Program-made: the position numbers and the translations under genes
Assembly: GCA_028571685.1 (NCBI GenBank)
Contig: CM053143.1
Location: 157,598,329 to 157,662,328 of the forward strand
Length of the DNA stretch: 64,000 bases
Reading direction: 5' to 3'
DNA from: Heterohyrax brucei
Taxonomy: Eukaryota > Chordata > Mammalia > Hyracoidea > Procaviidae
Notes under the pieces: model-generated
The model's input: only the letters and a program-made list of their open reading frames with translations
Told to the model about the DNA's origin: nothing
The model's database searches: none
Shown here: positions 1 through 10,070 of the stretch, in pieces
Layout of the letters: each line of letters opens with the position of its first letter
Numbering within the stretch: position 1 is the first letter of the stretch

Positions 1-718
1 TCAATAAATACTATTTATATGCTGGAGTTACAGTTGTGAAAAAGTTAGATAAGGTTTTTGGTCTCATTGAGCTTGTATATTTTGAAGGAAGATAGAAAAA
101 GAGTAAATGGACAAGAAAATTTCAGGAATTGATAAGTGCTAGAAAAGGACTAAAACCCATATGACTTGGGGGGTGGGGATGTGTTAACAGATTGGATGGT
201 CAGAGTAGGCTTTACTGGGGAGGTACGTTTGACAGAGATCTGAATGAAAAGTAAGACCTTCAAAGAAGACCGAACAGAACATTCAAACAGTAGGTCAACA
301 GAACAGTCAACAGTAGGGCCAAAAGATCTGATTAAGAAACAGTCATAAGACAAGAGAGGCAAGAGCATATAGAACAACTGGGCAAAGGGTAGATTAGCTC
401 AGACAGCTCAGCAGACGGAAGTTGGATAGAAGAGTTTTGGACACAATGACACATCTGGACTTAGCTGTACTTCGTACAGGGAAAGGACACTTTAGAGCAT
501 TTCAGGCAGAAATGTGACATGATGTAATTTACATTTTACAAAGGACACTGTAGGCATTTTTTGTCCTCTATGTAGAAGTTGTAGCAGGCAAAGAGACCAA
601 GGAGGGAGACCTATAAGGTGGCTATTAGGAAATCTACATGCCACATGCTGACATAGGGAGAGAAAGTGATACCTGATAAATATGTTCCATGAGGAAAAAA
701 GAAGAAAGTAAGTGTTTC
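1..718 (+). repeat. Ancient mammal-wide repeat, 5' part (family name not certain)
   Basis: Non-coding, purine-rich sequence that follows, block by block, a long old repeat I remember from many placental genomes: a segment around 85-150, a 'detected increase/treated' type segment around 200-260 ending in gatctgaatgaaaagtaag, and a block at about 510-640 with tgacatgatgtaatttac. It continues at 2805 after the LTR and RTE insertions. Divergence is high and no open frame is kept. I cannot give the Repbase name. The left end lies outside the window. Confidence 0.5.
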
Positions 719-1118
719 TGTCATCTAGTACTGCTGGAACAGATATATCATGAGTGGATGGCTTTTAAAAAGAGTAATTGATTCTTATGCAGTCCCATAG
801 ACTACAAGCCCAAATTCAGAGTATCTGTTCCAGGGGAAGGCACTCCCTCTGTTGTCTCTGGAGGAAGTTTCTTGTAAGGAAGCAGCCTTTCTTCGATCTG
901 AGAGCATCTAGGTGCGGAAATCTCAGGTCCAAATGATGTGCTCTGCTCTCACTTTTGCATGCTTGATGGTAAGTCATCCCCAACTCTCTGCTTGCTTCTC
1001 TTTCCTTTTATCTCTTATAAGACAAAAGGGAAAAAGGTGATATAAGCCATACCCCAGGGAAACTCCCTTAGTAAAGGTGTTACAGTCACACCCTAATCCC
1101 CTTTTTTACATAATCTGA
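719..1118 (-). mobile_element. ERVL-MaLR-like LTR fossil, first part (interrupted)
   Basis: Reads on the minus strand as a solo LTR of the afrotherian MaLR-like kind that occurs several times in this window. It starts on the plus strand with tgtcatctagtactgctg and contains the family's ctctctgcttgcttc block near 990. An RTE LINE has inserted in it, and the rest lies at 2662-2804. It is a non-coding relic, old and divergent, with no internal retroviral region attached. Confidence 0.7.
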
Positions 1119-2661
1119 TCAACCACATTCAGCGTATGATCTGGAACCAATGGTACTGTAGGAAGAAGCTGAAGCTGTGTTGGAGGCACTGGCAAAAAAC
1201 AAGGTTCCGGGAAGTGATGAAATGTCAACGGACATATTTCAACAAACAGATGCAGCACTAAAAGTGCTCATTCGTCTATGCCAAGAAATTTGGAGGACAG
1301 CTACCTCTCTAACTGACTGGAAGAGATCCATGCACATGCCCATTTCAAAGGAAGGTGATGAACTGAATGCAGAAATTACCAAACAATTATCATTAATATC
1401 ACATATAAATAAAATTTTGCTCAAGATCATTCAAAAAAGACTGCAACAGTGTATTGATGAGGAACTGCCAAAAATTCAAACTGGATTCAGAAGACGATGT
1501 GAAACCAGGGATATCATTTCTGATGCGAGCTGGATCTTGACTGAAAGCAGAGAATACCAGAAAGATGTTTACCTGTGTTTCATTGACTATGCAAATGCAT
1601 TTGACTATGTGGATCATAATAAATTACAGCTAATATTGCAGAGAATGGGAATTCCAGAACACTTAATTGTGCTCATGAGGAATCTGTATATGAATCAAGA
1701 GGCAGCTATGAAGACAAAACAAGAGGACACTGCATTCTTTAAAGTCAGGAAAGGCACGTGTTAGGGTTGTGTCTTTTCATCATATGTTTTTCAGTCTGTA
1801 TGCCAAGAATATAATCCAAGAAGCTGGATAACACAAAGAAGAATGAGGCATCAGGATTGCAGGATGACTCATTAACAACTTGTATTACACAGACTACAAC
1901 ATCTTACTTGCCAGAAGTGAAGAAGATTTGAAACACTCATTGGTGAAGATCAAGGACCATGGCCTTCAGTATAGATTGCACCTCAACATCAAGAAAACAA
2001 AAATCCTCACAATGGTACCAGTAAGCAACATTATCAGAAATGGAGAAAGGATGGAGGTTGTTAAGGATTTTGTTTTCCTTGATTCCGCAATCAGTGCCCA
2101 TGGAGAAGCAGTTGAGAAATCAAAAGACAACTTGTACTGGGAAAAGCTGCTGCAAAGAATCTCTTTAAAATACTGGAAAGTAAAGACATTACCTTGAAGA
2201 CTAAAGTGCACCTGACCCAAGCCATGGTATTTTCAGTCTCATCATATGCATGCAAAAGTTGGCCAATGAACAAAGAAGACAGAAGAATTGATGCCTTTGA
2301 ATTGCAGTGTTGGAGAAGAATACTGAATGTACCATGGACCACCAGAAGAACGAACAGATCTGTTCTGGAAGAAGTACAACCAGAGTGCTCTTTGCTCCTT
2401 GGAAGCAAAGATGGCAAGACTGTGTCTTACATACTTTGACATGTTAGGAAGGATCAGTCCCTGGAGAAGGACATCATGCTTGGTAGAGTGGAGGGTCAGT
2501 GAAAAAAAGAAAGACCCTCATTGAGATGGATTGACACAGTGGCTGCGACAGTGGGCTTAAGCATAAAATTGATTGTGGATATGGTGCAAGACTGGGCAGT
2601 GTTTTGTTCTATTGTGGATAGAGTCCTATGAATCAGAACCAACTTGATAGCACCTACCAAA
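1119..2661 (+). mobile_element. RTE LINE, 3' half with reverse transcriptase remnants
   Basis: A 5'-truncated RTE (BovB-like clade) retrotransposon, the reverse transcriptase half of the single RTE ORF plus the 3' end. An open frame at 1177-1764 (195 codons) holds the fingers and palm start, with motif A recognisable as CFIDYANAFDYVDH near 1577-1618. The frame ends with a stop where the family has the Gln of RQGC (cag to tag). A second frame at 1880-2197 includes the catalytic YADD box changed to YTDY, so the enzyme is dead. A third, at 2194-2439, covers the C-terminal domain. The end reads cttgatagcacctacc, the RTE tail. It lies inside an LTR (719-2804), so it is younger than that LTR. Confidence 0.93.
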
Positions 2662-2804
2662 AACATCTATTATTCACAAGCACAGATTGTGATTTACAGT
2701 ATAGAGAAATCACAAAATGACGGGAAATAACACAATACTGAGAATCATGGCTTTCTCAAATTGCTACACACATTTTTTGGGGGACACAATTTTAATCCAT
2801 GACA
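2662..2804 (-). mobile_element. ERVL-MaLR-like LTR fossil, second part
   Basis: Continues the LTR broken at 1118. The plus strand shows the conserved block cacaatactgagaatcatgg and the terminal tttaatccatgaca. Together the two parts give about 540 bp, the usual length for the copies in this window. Solo LTR, non-coding. Confidence 0.7.
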
Positions 2805-3270
2805 GTGAGAATGGTTCTGCATTTTTGGCTTGAGCAAGTACATAGATGGAGGTTCTATTTAGATAGGAAAGATTAGGGCAGGGAAGAAGAGGAGTGATGA
2901 GGCTGGTTCTGTGTTTGTATGCTAGATGCAAGGTTTCATTTGAAATATCAAAATGTCAGAAATCCAGTTTGAAAGTTAATGGAGAGTTCTAGGTTGAAGT
3001 CATAAATTGAATCACTAACATTTTTAGTATTAAAGGCCATTGTAAGTTGAGGTCAAATGGAAAAAGAGGCCTAAGAACCTCTGTAGTACTCTTAGTTTTA
3101 GGGGTTGAGTAGAGGATGTAGTAGACAAAAATGGTCAGTGGAGCAGGCAAAAACAAACAAGAAAGTAGAAGCATAGAGAGCAAGGGGAGAAAGTAGTTCT
3201 GAAAGGAGGGAATGGTCAACTGCTGGTTCTGAGAAGTAGAAGACAGTAAGTGGTTGTGGAGGACACTTTG
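2805..3270 (+). repeat. Ancient mammal-wide repeat, continuation after the LTR
   Basis: Resumes the old repeat of 1-718 further along its consensus order: ggcttgagcaagtacatagatgg near 2828, a block near 2990-3010, and gaatggtcaactgctggttct near 3209. The collinear resumption shows the LTR and RTE entered a single older copy. Confidence 0.5.
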
Positions 3271-3640
3271 TTTAACCTTAGTCTGCTCTTTACTTTTCTC
3301 CTCCCTGCTTTCTTCCCCAGAAGGTTGGCGTACATGAACACATCCATGGATTCCTGATTTTATGGCTTCTATTGACTCAGCTAACTGGAAGCCTCAGCAG
3401 AGGAGAATAAGATTTGTGTTTATTCTCCCATCTCACTCCTTGCAGGCTTGCATGGGCTAGCCTGAAGGAAATAACTGCTCTCTAGGTGGTTCCTCTCCCT
3501 TCTCCTTGGTTAATAAATACATCCTCCCTTCATCCCTAAAGAATACAGGCAGTTAGGCCTTACTGTTAATTGCCTTTGTGTGCTATAATCTTTTTTGTGA
3601 TTTCTCTGTAGTCTTCCCTGTTTATACATAAACGTGTAAT
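3271..3640. other. Unassigned sequence
   Basis: Mixed-composition sequence with no open frame, RNA gene or repeat family that I recognise. Confidence 0.5.
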
Positions 3641-3807
3641 TAAAAAAAACAAACTCATTACTGTCAAGTTGATTCTGACTCGTAGCAACCTTATAGGACA
3701 GAATAGAACTGCCCCATAGAGTTTCCAAGGAGAGTTTGCAAGATTTGAACTGCTGACCTTTTGGTTAGCAGACATACTACTTAACCACTATGCCACCATA
3801 GTTTCCA
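3641..3807 (-). mobile_element. AfroSINE, short form
   Basis: A tRNA-derived SINE read on the minus strand. Plus-strand landmarks are gattctgactcgtagcaacc (3' part), ctgccccatagagtttccaa, the B-box region gatttgaactgctgacc and the 5' end ccactatgccaccatagttt. The A-rich tail lies at 3641-3650. It lacks the 45-50 bp middle block. Confidence 0.92.
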
Positions 3808-4214
3808 AATTGTAATTAATCATCCTCAAATTATACTATTTTTATTCTGTTATTTGTTTCCTGTTGCAACCTGGATGAATGGAGGTTAAAAATGAAATTG
3901 GAATATAGCATGGAGGTTGTAATTGTCCTTGACAAGTACCATTTCAGTTGCACAATGGGGGTGAGACTTAATTGTATTAACTGTGTAGGGGAAATGATAT
4001 GAGGAATTAAAACAGAAAGAGTAAACCATTCTTTTGAGAAGTTTTGCTATGAAGAGGTCAAGGCATCAGAGTGGTTTAGGAAGAAGTGGCATTTAATAAA
4101 GGGAATGTTACTGAAAAAGGGAATAAACTGAAATGAATCTCAAAACTGTCATTGTCTTTATAGTGGTATATTTTCATGTGTGATAACCTGCTGTGCTGTG
4201 CTCTTATAAAGAAG
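3808..4214. other. Unassigned sequence
   Basis: Nothing recognised on either strand. Confidence 0.5.
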
Positions 4215-4330
4215 AATCTTAAACACTGAAATTCTAAGAGGGGTTAAGAGAATGTTCTAGATGATCACCCAGAACAGAAAGCAGAAGCTCTGTTGCTCAG
4301 CTCAACTCTGCTGCTTCGTCTTAGCTCAAG
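4215..4330 (+). repeat. Possible MIR fragment
   Basis: The run gaggggttaagagaatgttc, followed by a 'cccagaacagaaagcagaagct' style block, follows the MIR order (gaggttaag, cttgccc, acacagctagtaagtggcagagct). The match is loose and the call tentative. Confidence 0.4.
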
Positions 4331-5855
4331 TAGAAAAACAAAGATAGAGGAAGGGATTTTCAAGATTCCTTTTAATTTTCCTAGATTTTTCACAGCAGGA
4401 AAGAAAGCATGGATTCCCTATTCACAGATTCCCTTTTTAGAAGCTGTATTTTGCTAGTCTATTCCAATTCTATACGTCTTTGAAACATCAGCATCAAAGG
4501 ATAGCAAGTATCTGACTAGTTCTACACATAGTCTATTATTTATTTTATAACCTGCAGGAAGATTTGCAACAGGGTGTTCTTTAGCTTTATAATAAAAAAT
4601 TGATTGCACTTGGAAATAACAGCCAATTTTAGACTTTAGAAAAGTTATTTTCAGTGTCCGCAAGTCAATGCTTATAGCAATTTGCAGTTTGTCTACAAGC
4701 AAAGGTATAGATGTAGGGCTGGCGTATGGTTTGTTGGAAAAATAGACAGGAATGGAATTGCTATGGGAACAAGAATACCTGTAGGAAGTGGGTGGAAAGT
4801 AAGGTCAGGTAGATATAATTGTTGAGAATCATCCCTTACACGTCATTTATTTATTTTCTAAGAAAGTACATGAGAGGTTTTAGAGAGGAGAGAAAACACA
4901 GCTGGGAGCAGAAAAACTAAGCAGGTCTAAAGCTGAAATTATAGTCGATAAAATGAACAAACTCCTTAAGCTTTCTGCCTTGTCAAACAATGCTCTCAAA
5001 TGATCTTGACCCTTTTCATGGGTCTCTTGTAACTATATAATCTCTGTGAGATGCCTCATTACTTCAGGAGTACTGGAGATGGCATGCCACTACATTTGTA
5101 TTACAGTCAAAGGAGCTACTCATTTTTTATGATATGCTGAACAGATTCATTTGAATAATTAAATTGGGTTACTACACAGCAAAAATAAAGTTCTGGCAAA
5201 ATATTTATTCTGCTAGACAATTATTGAGGTTTATTTTCCCACAAAATATTCTAATAAAGCATAGACAACAAATGAAACCTAGACAGATTAAATATTGAAG
5301 CTAGGAATGTTTTTTAATTCTGAATTCTCACAAACAAATACAGTCTTTAATTACAGTTTCACCTATATTGAGTGTAATGTGAGGACAGAATCTGAAAATG
5401 TATTGGAAATCTTGCAAAATTATATTATTTTCCACAAATGTTAAGACATAGTTATTTAGAAAAATGTGTTTAACCCAGTTTTAGTTATCTGTCCAATGAT
5501 TGTTTTTTTTTTTTTTTGTACTACACAATAAGCAAAAATCTCTAACAGAGTTTCCAATATTATATTTTTCAAAATTTGTATCAGTAGTCTGCTTAATTGT
5601 TAATTATGCTGTGGAATTCAAGTTTACTGATCATAATAAATATTCAAAATCCATGCTGTTTCCTCAAGAAGTTCAGAGTAGTGTTTCTGCTTAATAGGCT
5701 TATTTATTTCTTCCCAACATGAAGGCATGTTGAGAGTAAGTTAAGAGAACAATGATCACTGAACACAAGGAAATTACAGTTTTCTAACAATTAGAAGCAC
5801 AAAGATATATATACAAGACATAAAACAACATCTTAAATGGTGATAGATTAGAAAT
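4331..5855. other. Unassigned AT-rich stretch
   Basis: About 1.5 kb of AT-rich DNA with no supported gene or repeat. A T-run (about 15) sits at 5502. Short open frames here have no similarity that I recognise. Confidence 0.5.
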
Positions 5856-6178
5856 GCTGTTGTTGTTGTTAGGCACCATCGCATGGGCTCCAACTCATAG
5901 CACACTACACACAACAAAACAAAATACGACTCAGTCTTGCACCATGTCCACAGTTGTCTTTATGCTTAAGCCCGTCGTTGCAGCCACTGTGTCAATCCAT
6001 CTTGTTGAGGGTCTCCCCCGTTTGCACTGACCCTCCACTCTACCAAGCATGCTGTCCTTCTCCAGGGACTGATCCTCCCTAACACATTCAAAGTATGTAA
6101 AATGCAGTCTTGTATTCTTTGCTTCCAAGGAGCACTCTGGTTGTACTTCTTCCAGAACAGATCTGTTTGTTCTTTTTA
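5856..6178 (-). mobile_element. RTE LINE 3' end, minus part of an inverted copy
   Basis: Plus strand opens with the reversed RTE tail ttgttgttgttaggcaccat, then the 3' coding end in reverse, with ccctccactctaccaagcat and ggttgtacttcttccagaac as landmarks. It codes on the minus strand for the C-terminal piece of the RTE protein (63-65 codons near 5931-6128 remain open). The sequence switches abruptly at about 6178 to RTE 5'-end sequence in the other direction. Confidence 0.88.
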
Positions 6179-6400
6179 TCTGTCAGTGGGGATAAGCTTG
6201 TTGCCGTGATACTGGAAGATTTGCCACTGGTGTTTAGGTACCAGCAGGGTCACCCATGGCAGACAGGTTTCAGCTGAGCTTCTGGACTAAGACAGTCTAG
6301 GAAGGACCTAGCAGTCTACTTCTGAAAAAAAAAAAAAAAAAAAATCCACCAGGGAAAATCTTATGAATAGAATTGGCATTAATTCATTAAAAAAAAAGAA
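6179..6400 (+). mobile_element. RTE LINE 5' end, plus part of an inverted copy
   Basis: Begins tgtcagtggggataagcttg and runs through accagcagggtcacccatgg and gtttcagctgagcttctgg, the 5' leader of the RTE, as also seen at 10071-10250. An A-run of about 20 has expanded within it at 6326. The head-to-head junction with 5856-6178 and the loss of the middle are the pattern expected of twin priming. Confidence 0.8.
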
Positions 6401-6932
6401 TTCATCACTCCTTTAAGAGTTCCAGGAAACACAGAGGATGATGTTCTTGTTTTTGTCTCCTAAAAGCCTGTTAAGAAAAACAAAACAAAACAAAACATAA
6501 GGTGTGTAAGATAGAACTATGTTCAGCTGGAGAAGTACAGCTGTGATTTTTATCTGGAGACATCGAGAAAGCTGGTGCTGATCCTGAGCCAAGACGATGT
6601 AGCGCGTTAGCTGGTGATTTATCATGTGTGATACAGAGTTCAGAACTCCAAAGAAGCCACACAAAGACAGGTTTTCTACATTGTTTAGAGATACATAGAC
6701 AGATGGCTTACCTGGTTTAACAGATTACGTGATCTAGATTTACTACATGACCAGTAGGACATAAAAGGTACTACTAGAGAATTTTGCTGAGATTCCCATA
6801 ATCAAATGATGAAACGTGTCCTCTGCAATGGAAAAATGACTCTAGGATGCTACCACCTGGAAGCCTTTTGGATCCCCATTGTTTGTCTCCACGTTCTTCC
6901 TATGACTGTGGGATTCCTTTGCCTTTTTATCT
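6401..6932. other. Unassigned sequence
   Basis: No gene or named repeat recognised. A short (AAAAC)n run lies at about 6477-6499. Confidence 0.5.
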
Positions 6933-7440
6933 ACTTTTTTATTGTACTTTAGATGAAGGTTTACAGAGCCAACTTGTTTCTCATTAAGCAATCAATACTT
7001 ACACTGTTTTGTGACATTGCTTACCAACCACAGCATGTCAACAATCTCCCCTTCTTGATCTTGAATTTTCCCTCCCTAGCTTTCCTGTACCTTACTGCCC
7101 CTAGGCTGTTGTTCCCCTTTAGGTCTCATTTTGTTTTATTGACCTGTTTGATCTCTGACTGAAAGGCGAACTTCAAGAGTGACTCAGGACTGATTCAGTT
7201 AAAAGTGTGCCTGGGGGTCATCATCTTTGCATTTCTCCAATCTGTTTCAGACTAGTTGTGAGTTATAATTTTGTTCCACATTTTTCCCCAGCTCTGCTCA
7301 GGCCCCTTTATAGTGAACTTTGTCAGAGCAGTCAGTGGTGGTGGCTGTCAATATGTCTAATGAATGAATCAACATCTGCTGAAGCATTCTGCACAATTTG
7401 GGGCTAAATTAATATAGGCCTAGGAGTCTAGGAGCTCTAT
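6933..7440 (-). mobile_element. L1 3' UTR fragment
   Basis: Plus strand begins ttattgtactttagatgaag, the reversed terminus of an afrotherian L1 3' UTR, and carries gtgacattgcttaccaacc and gtcagtggtggtggctgtca. The same terminus occurs in sense at 29235-29265 (accttcatctaaaatacaat). Only the non-coding end of the LINE is present. Confidence 0.75.
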
Positions 7441-7465
7441 GGAAGACAATTTGCCTGTAAATAAA

Positions 7466-7499
7466 GACATACTCAAACAAACAAACAAACAAACAAATC
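7466..7499. repeat. (CAAA)n microsatellite
   Basis: About seven caaa units in a row just downstream of the L1 fragment and upstream of an RTE. Confidence 0.9.
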
Positions 7500-7530
7500 C
7501 TTCAATAAAGAACACCAACTAATTCTTTTT

Positions 7531-8243
7531 CATGCAGGAAGCATCAAAAGAAGAGGTAAGGAATACACAGACTGACTATACCAAAAAAGAATTGTGTGGT
7601 GTTCAACCAGGACGTAGCATGTGAGCAGGAATTGATGGTGCCGAAGTAGAAGACCAAGCTGCACTGAAGTCACTGGTGAGAAAACAAGGCTCCAGGAATT
7701 GAAGGGACACTAACAAATGTTTCAACATGTGAATGTCGTACTGGAAGTGCTCACTCGTCCATGCCAATTGACTGGAAGAGATCCATGTTTATGCCTATTG
7801 TCAAAAAAGTGATCCAATTGAGTATGAAAAATACTGACAATGTCACATGCAAGGAAACTGTTGCTGAAGGTCATTTAAAAATGTCTGCAATGGTAGATTA
7901 ACAGGAAACTGCCAGAAATTCAAGCCAGATTCACAAGAGGACTTAGAACAAGGTGTATCACTACTGAAATCAGATGGATCCTGGCTGAAAGCAAAGAATA
8001 CCAGAAAGATGTTCACCCCTGTTTTATTGATTATTCAAAAGCATTCATCTGCATGGATAATAAGAAATTATATATACCATTGCAAAGAATGGGAACAACA
8101 GAACACATAATTGTGCTTGTGAGAAACCTGTACACAGATCCAGAGACAGCTGTGCAAACAGAACAAGGGGATACTGTATGGTTTAAAGTTAGGAAAGGTA
8201 TGCATCAAGGTTGTATTTTTTGCCATATCTATTCAGTCTGTAT
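7531..8243 (+). mobile_element. RTE LINE, central/3' part (interrupted by a SINE)
   Basis: Starts at catgcaggaagcatcaaaag in the linker of the RTE ORF and runs through the reverse transcriptase N-terminal half. The last open piece (8053-8328) contains VRNLYTDPETAVQTEQ and KVRKGMHQGCIF, that is, the region before the YADD box. Frames are broken in several places and motif A is disturbed. An AfroSINE in the opposite direction interrupts it at 8244. Confidence 0.9.
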
Positions 8244-8415
8244 AAACTCAACCAAAACCAAAGCTATTGCTATCCAGTTCATTCCAGTTCATAGTGATCC
8301 TAGAGGAGAGAGTGTAACTGACCCCTAGAGTTTCTAATGAGTGCCTGATGGATTCAAACTGCTGACCTTATGGTTAGCAGCCATAACACTTAACAACTAC
8401 ATTATAGGATTTCCT
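8244..8415 (-). mobile_element. AfroSINE inside RTE
   Basis: Minus-strand SINE: the tail side starts aactcaaccaaaaccaaagc, then cagttcatagtgatcctaga, the B-box side gattcaaactgctgacctta, and the 5' end aacaactacattataggatt. Short form. RTE sequence resumes directly after it, so it is younger than that RTE. Confidence 0.88.
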
Positions 8416-8852
8416 TCCATCTATATACTGACCAAATAATCTGAGAAAGCCATGGTATTTTCCATTGCCTTATATACACAGGAAAGCAGGATTATAAACA
8501 AGACAAACTAAAGAAGAATTGATGTTTTTGCATTGTGTTGGTGAAGAATACTGACTGTTTCATGGACTGCCAAGAGAACAATCAAACCTGTCTTAGAAGC
8601 AGTACAAGGAGAACATTCCTTAGAGGCAAGGATGGCAAGACTACCTCTCACATTCCTTGGACAGGTTATCAGCAGAGATCAGACTTTGGGGAAGGACGAA
8701 ACACTTGGCAAAAGAGGCAGACTTTTAGTACTGATTGACACAGTGGCCACACCAACGTGTTTATGCATAATAATTGTGTGGACTGTGCAGGACTCGTGAG
8801 GTTCTGCTTTACTCTGGGTTGCTATAAATCAGAAATGACTTGAGGGTACCTA
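8416..8852 (+). mobile_element. RTE LINE 3' end, continuation
   Basis: Resumes with gagaaagccatggtattttc and ends with the family tail at ccagaaatgacttgaggg-like sequence near 8840. Compared with other copies, the piece carrying the YADD box is missing between the two parts. An open frame of 67 codons (8535-8738) covers part of the C-terminal domain. Confidence 0.88.
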
Positions 8853-8864
8853 CAGAAACAAAAA

Positions 8865-9383
8865 TGTCTTTCAAGGGAATTGAATTGTGTCCCTACAAAA
8901 TGTGTGTCAACTGAAGAGGCCATGTTTCCTGGTAGTATGTGACTGTCTACCACTTTGTGATGTGATGTGATTACGCTGTTTGCTCATTTTACCTGAATCT
9001 ACAATAAACCTCTATGGTGCTGATGAGGCAGGATTAGAAGCAATTGTGTTGATGGGGCAGGAGTAGGTTGTGTCATAAATCAAGCTCTTTTGAGATACAG
9101 AAGACAGAATCAAGAGAGAAGGAAGGGAGCTCATGCCACCAAGATAGAAAAACCAGGTATGAAAAGCATCATGTGTGCTCAGGGCCAATGCTCTGAGAAA
9201 CCTTTAGACCAGGGAAAGACTGATGGCAAGGACCTTTCTCCAGAGCCTACAGAAACAGAAAGCTTCCCCTGGCACCCTGAATTCGGACCTCTAGTCTCCT
9301 AAACTGTGACACAATCAATTTCTGTCTGTTAAAGCCATCCACCTGTGGTATTTTCTTTGTAGCAGCACCAGACAACTAAGACA
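8865..9383 (+). mobile_element. ERVL-MaLR-like solo LTR fossil
   Basis: Starts tgtctttcaagggaattgaa and ends cagacaactaagaca, the classical MaLR LTR termini. The 3' half has a block near 9305 resembling the MaLR polyadenylation region and tgtggtattttctttgtagc. About 519 bp. No internal region is attached. It is the only plus-strand member of this LTR family in the window and gives the sense-strand reference for the others. Confidence 0.82.
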
Positions 9384-9655
9384 TTGGCCTATATTGGTCT
9401 CTTAACAGGGAGGAAGGGGGAATGATGGCAAGTGGCAAGGGCAGATTATAGAAGTTAAAATTTTTAAAAAATCCGCAAAAAATCAAAACTGATAAATACA
9501 TATTAAAGAAAGAAGATAGGAAAGAGCATGAAGACTGAAGTAAAAGGGACTGTGAAGAATATTCTTCCAGATGGAAGAGCAGACAACTCAAGAACAGTGA
9601 CCTGGAATCTTGGTTGCAGAAGCGCAAATGATAAATTTATAGGACTTATGGTCTC

Positions 9656-9710
9656 CCTAAATACAAAACAAAACATCGTGGTCGAGTTAATGTGGACTCA
9701 TAGTGACCAG
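9656..9710 (-). repeat. AfroSINE 3' fragment
   Basis: The segment gtcgagttaatgtggactca resembles the reversed SINE tail. What follows does not keep the family order, so this is a small fragment at best. Confidence 0.4.
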
Positions 9711-9825
9711 TTTATGAAAATTCATGAGCAGAAAATATCCTTTTCGTTGATGCTCCTTACCTAACAAAGCCCTGTACATAAAAAAAAGTTATAGCTCTGC
9801 TCAACAACGCAGCTATTTAGAATTT

Positions 9826-10011
9826 AAAACCCACTAACCTTGATTATTAAAGTCACTGACTGCTCACTAAACATTTGGCATTTCAAAACCATTGGAGGCT
9901 CCACAGGAAAATGGCATGGCAATTTGCTTCCATAGAGATTTACAGTCTTGGAAACCCGATGGCTTTGCTATGAGTCAGAATTGACTCAATGACAGTGAGT
10001 TTAAATTTAGG
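9826..10011 (+). mobile_element. AfroSINE, long form
   Basis: Plus-strand SINE with the extra middle block: after the B-box region (catttcaaaaccattgg) comes ggcaatttgcttccatagag and agatttacagtcttggaaac, which the short form lacks. Ends gaattgactcaatgacagtg. The long form is probably ancestral; as I recall, a deletion of this block marks a paenungulate subfamily. Confidence 0.82.
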
Positions 10012-10070
10012 ATTATGCTGGTGGGGAAGATGAGAATTGCACTTTTGTAACATGAAATATCCCTGCACAT

